Part shown: piece after piece, positions 60,584-64,000 of the stretch | Layout of the letters: the number at the start of each line of letters is the position of its first letter | Position numbering within the stretch: the stretch's first letter is position 1 | Assembly: GCA_022605425.2 (NCBI GenBank) | Contig: CM061246.1 | Span: 806,001-870,000, forward strand | Source of the DNA: Hamiltosporidium tvaerminnensis | Lineage: Eukaryota; Microsporidia; Dubosqiidae | Length of the DNA: 64,000 nt | Direction: 5' to 3' | Notes under the pieces: generated by a model | Databases searched by the model: none | Told to the model about the DNA's origin: nothing | Seen by the model: the letters and a program-made list of their open reading frames with translations, nothing else | Program-made: the position numbers and the translations under genes

Positions 60584-60835
60584 ATGGAGAACAGAAGAGA
60601 CAACATGAAACAACTACAACAGTACATACGTAAAAGAAAGGAATTACAAAGAAGTGTATGTAATTATGAGAAAGAGATATTTAGATTAGAAACATTATTT
60701 TTAGATATGACACAAGGATTCCCAGTTACTAAGAATTTAGATTATTATTTAAATTTTAAAGTAGAAAAGAAGAAAGGATATAATAAAGATAAAGATAGGA
60801 TATTTAGTAGGAATATACCTAGGATTAACGAGTAG
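60584..60835 (+). CDS. Eaf6/MEAF6-like histone acetyltransferase subunit
   Basis: An 83-residue protein. Residues about 8-45 form a basic coiled coil (LQQYIRKRKELQRSVCNYEKEIFRLETLFLDMT), matching the Eaf6 pattern of RKKELExxLxxLExQIYxLETxYLExT. It is followed by GFPVTKNLDYYLN (family: GNxxxGxxxYL) and KDKDRIFSRN (family: EDRIFSxSS). Eaf6 is a small shared subunit of NuA4-type and related MYST acetyltransferase complexes. It is short but contains the whole conserved core. It sits between a C-rich (upstream) and a G-rich (downstream) repeat array with no insert inside. The first ATG follows a TATCACCCTTTTACTAA context. Confidence 0.75.
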   Translation: MENRRDNMKQLQQYIRKRKELQRSVCNYEKEIFRLETLFLDMTQGFPVTKNLDYYLNFKVEKKKGYNKDKDRIFSRNIPRINE

Positions 60836-60839
60836 GGGA

Positions 60840-61095
60840 TATGGGGGTGGGGGGGTAGTGAGTAGAGGGATATAGTAAGTAGTTATAGTAAGTAGAGGAT
60901 ATAGTAACGGGTTATAGTAAGTAGTTATAGTAAGTAGAGGGATAGTAAGTAGAGGTTATAGTAAGTAGTTATAGTAAGTAGTTATAGTAAGTAGAGGGAT
61001 AGTAAGTAGAGGTTATAGTAAGTAGTTATAGTAAGTAGTTATAGTAAGTAGAGGGATAGTAAGTAGAGGGATAGTAAGTAGAGGTTATAGTATTT
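60840..61095 (+). repeat. GTAAGTAG / TTATAGTAAGTAGAGGGATA repeat array
   Basis: About fifteen copies of GTAAGTAGTTATA or GTAAGTAGAGGGATA on the plus strand directly after the Eaf6-like gene. Each contains GTAAGT, which equals a consensus 5' splice site. Noncoding. Confidence 0.85.
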
Positions 61096-61715
61096 AAAGG
61101 GTGTAATTTAAAGGGTTTTTATTCATCGGTTTTAAAGGTATTTTATTGTAATTAAAGGCTTTAGTATTTTATTGTAATTAAAGGGGTGTAATTTAAAGGG
61201 TTATTATAATATGAGTTTTAAAGGTATTTTATTGTAATTAAAGGGGTGTAATTTAAAGGCTTTAGTATTTTATTGTAATTAAAGGGTGTAATTTAAAGGG
61301 TTATTATAATATGGGTTTTAAAGGTATTTTATTGTAATTAAAGGGGTGTAATTTAAAGGGTTTAGTTTTTTATTGTAATTAAAGGGTTTGGTATTTTATT
61401 GTAATTAAAGGGGTGTAATTTAAAGGGTTATTATAATATGGGTTTTAAAGGTTATTATAATTAAAGGGGTGTAATTTAAAGGGTTTAGTATTTTATTGTA
61501 ATTAAAGGGTTTGGTATTTTAATGTAATTAAAGGGTGTAATTTAAAGGGTTATTATAATATGAGTTTTAAAGGTATTTTATTGTAATTAAAGGGTGTAAT
61601 TTAAGGGTTTAGTATTTTATTGTAATTAAAGGGTTTGGTATTTTAATGTAATTAAAGGGTGTAATTTAAAGGGTTATTATAATATGGGTTTTAAAGGTAT
61701 TTTAAGTTTGTGTAA
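61096..61715 (+). repeat. TTTTATTGTAATTAAAGG / GGGTGTAATTTAAAGGGTTA repeat array
   Basis: Roughly eight copies of a composite unit: ATTTTATTGTAATTAAAGGG, GTGTAATTTAAAGGGTT, ATTATAATATGGGTTTTAAAGG. G-rich on the plus strand. Noncoding. Confidence 0.85.
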
Positions 61716-61739
61716 ATATTATAAACCTTGTGTGTTTTA

Positions 61740-62010
61740 AAGTGAGATTTATAAGTTGTATTAATAGAATTAAGAGAGTGTTATAGATATATAGTGTGTT
61801 ATAGATATAGAGAGTGTATTATAAATAATAAGGTGATTAAAGAAAGAATATATTTATAAGTTGTTGTATTATAATATAGAGAGTGTGTTATAAACCTGGT
61901 GTTTTAAGTTAAGTGTTTACTTTTATAGATAGAGAGTGTGTTATAAATATATAGTGTGTTATAGATAATAAGAGTGTGTTATAGTTATAAGAGTGTGTTA
62001 TAGATATTTT
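61740..62010 (+). repeat. GAGTGTGTTATAGATATA repeat array
   Basis: Irregular copies of AGAGTGTGTTATAGATATAT and TAAGAGTGTGTTATAG form the right edge of the repeat island. Confidence 0.75.
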
Positions 62011-64000
62011 GAAGAAGAAAATGGTTTTATTGGAAATAACAGTTTATTTTTAAGTGGAATATGTGGAGTTTTAAGAATATTATTGATAAGTCAAGCATTT
62101 AAAAGTGAATGTATTTTAAGATTTAATTTTATTTAGATGTTTTTATTAGGAGTTTTGAAGGGGGTGGATTTTTTTTAGAAGTATCTATGTGGAGCATAGT
62201 ATGTCAAAGTTATTATTATTTACTTCTCGTTTAGTCGGATTTTGTTTTTGCTTTTGAGCACTATGATTTTTTAACTTCTAGATAAGAATTCGCTCGAGAA
62301 ATAACCATCAGTATTTCCACAAATAATAAGATTGAAGCTATATTTGAACGGTTTCAAACCACAACTGTGGGGGGGGCAATTTGCGAATCTGTTCATAAAA
62401 ATTATTCCTTCGCAGAACAGTTCTATTTTTTTTCGTTATTTAAAATATTTTCAGAATAATTTTCGTCTATATAAAAATCTTCTAGTAAATACTTTTCACT
62501 AGTGTTCTTTTATCGACGGGTTGCTGAGCAGTTTCTCTATAAAGAACGATTATTTTATTTTAAGCTCTTTTTGAACTTATAAAATGAACTTTTGCTTTTC
62601 AGGCAAATTTTCGAAAGTGGCAAGATATTATTTTAGTTGAGTTTGGCTGAAGCGAAACGCCAATGGCGTGGTTTTTCTTTCTTCGTGATTACATCAAATT
62701 TGAGAAAATAGTTTTCTTGCGACTTTTGCTAATCTAAACTACTAAAAAAAGACTCCTTCTTTACTATGAACTTATCATAACCCGTCACGATGTGTGAATT
62801 ATTTTTTCACAGTGAATTTAACCGTTACATAACTTCTTTACCTTTACATATGAATGAAATGAAGACTTATTGAAGTCTATTAGGGTAGATTTTCTTCTGT
62901 TTTATTGTCTAATTTGCTGATGTATAGAGGTTTCACCCTCTACTAAATGTAAATCAGCGTTTCTAGGTTAAGTTGTTCTGTTAGAAGGCTCGAAAGAAGC
63001 AATTAGTTTTGTAGCGAGTTTACAGCCCGGATTAAGTTATTTAAAGAAGCAAGCGATTATAACACGAAAAATTATTTTTTCTCTTTTAGATGTAGAAAAT
63101 AAGCTTTCAAAAGAACAATTGTCTTGAAGTTGCCTATCTTAGCAGTGATATTAGAGAGTGAGCTGTTACGAAAAAAAACTACGAAACAGAGAAGCCACAA
63201 ATTAAAGTGCGCGGTGGCGTTTTTTTTAACAACTAATTATCGATCTATCTTATCTAAACACTGCAATAATCATTAAATCTAATATTGCGTTTTTTTCTTT
63301 TAAGAGTTAGCTTATAGTTTCTTATGTATGTTTATACCGAAATCCATCGGAATTTGTTTATTATCTAGTATATATTATAGCAGTAATGCATTGTTTTTAT
63401 ATTGTTTTAATTTTGTTTGCTTAATTGCCGATAGTGCTTTCGAAGTATCTACATATTTTAAGTTAAGTTTACATTTTTTGCTTCTTCTGTATTTATATTC
63501 GTGATGGCCAAATATTTCATTTTTGATGAAAATCTTACGAAGTTGCCTTTTTTGTACTAATAGTTTCATTGCGAATTAAACTTAACATTATTTAATATTT
63601 CGGTAAATAAAAAACATTGTAAAGTACTTATATCCGGAGTTTTGTGAGTAATTTTATTTTTTACGCTATCACTATACATGATCATGTAGATTTATACAAG
63701 AACATAAAATTTTATGTATTTCTTTTCAAATTTTAAAAAAAAACTACAATAACATTGAATCTTAAGGAAAAAACTTCAAAAAAGTTGCTGCCAAAGCACT
63801 TTAAAACACTATTTAATATATAACTTTAAGAGATAAATAGCGATAGAAAAAGGTGAAAAATATTATATACAAAAGATTTTACCATAATTTATTTATAAAA
63901 ACCGAGAGAGCACAAAATTAGTTGATAATTGCAAGTAGGAGATTAGTTATACGGACAAAAATTCGCGCTATTACATGCTATATACTATTCTAGTCTATGG
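62011..64000. other. Gene-poor end of window
   Basis: Nearly 2 kb of moderately AT-rich sequence, T-rich on the plus strand, with broken short frames on both strands (longest 63375-63569, minus, lysine-rich, unrecognised). In texture it resembles the decayed region at 1.5-5.9 kb. No repeat of the prp8 island type extends beyond about 62.0 kb. Confidence 0.5.

Overview
The window looks like nuclear DNA from a microsporidian, probably one of the larger-genome, transposon-bearing lineages. The support is as follows: very AT-rich sequence, short intron-free genes on both strands, strongly divergent but clearly eukaryotic proteins, a CCC-type motif just upstream of several start codons (a known microsporidian promoter feature), a shrunken protein set, and large gene-poor stretches filled with decayed transposons. 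The species cannot be named from the sequence alone.

Layout. 0-23.6 kb: a phosphopantetheine adenylyltransferase-like gene, an unknown membrane protein, the ribosome-assembly factor Rrs1, an Itc1/ACF1-like DDT-domain chromatin protein, an ORMDL protein, the splicing factor SF3b p14 (SF3B6), a large adaptin and the second-largest subunit of RNA polymerase III. A Tc1/mariner relic with terminal inverted repeats lies at 18.28-19.40 kb. 23.7-41.2 kb: several broken copies of one non-LTR retrotransposon family with a C-terminal endonuclease-like motif (R2/R4 type). One copy is flanked by a perfect 23-bp target-site duplication. Among them sit an unknown gene, possibly frame-broken, and an Atm1-like ABC half-transporter. 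42.2-46.8 kb: AMP deaminase and a CHY/RING zinc-finger protein of the Pirh2 type.

46.8-62.0 kb is the remarkable part. About 12.4 kb (47175-59564) is a single prp8 gene, encoding the core protein of the spliceosome. Its conserved domains are in the correct order but separated by about seventeen inserts of repetitive, telomere-like DNA. Most inserts have a G-rich block (core GGGTGTT) followed by a C-rich block (core AACACCC), so each could fold into a hairpin that brings neighbouring conserved segments together. The reading frame changes several times, only inside inserts, and often at a G or C run where one base would explain the change. The same repeats continue around a small downstream gene for an Eaf6-like histone-acetyltransferase subunit.

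Functional picture: the window holds housekeeping genes for coenzyme A synthesis, ribosome assembly, Pol III transcription, vesicle coats, sphingolipid control, purine nucleotide conversion, mitosome Fe-S export and chromatin. Two spliceosome components (p14 and Prp8) suggest that this organism still splices introns. 62.0-64.0 kb and 1.3-7.1 kb hold no gene I can support.
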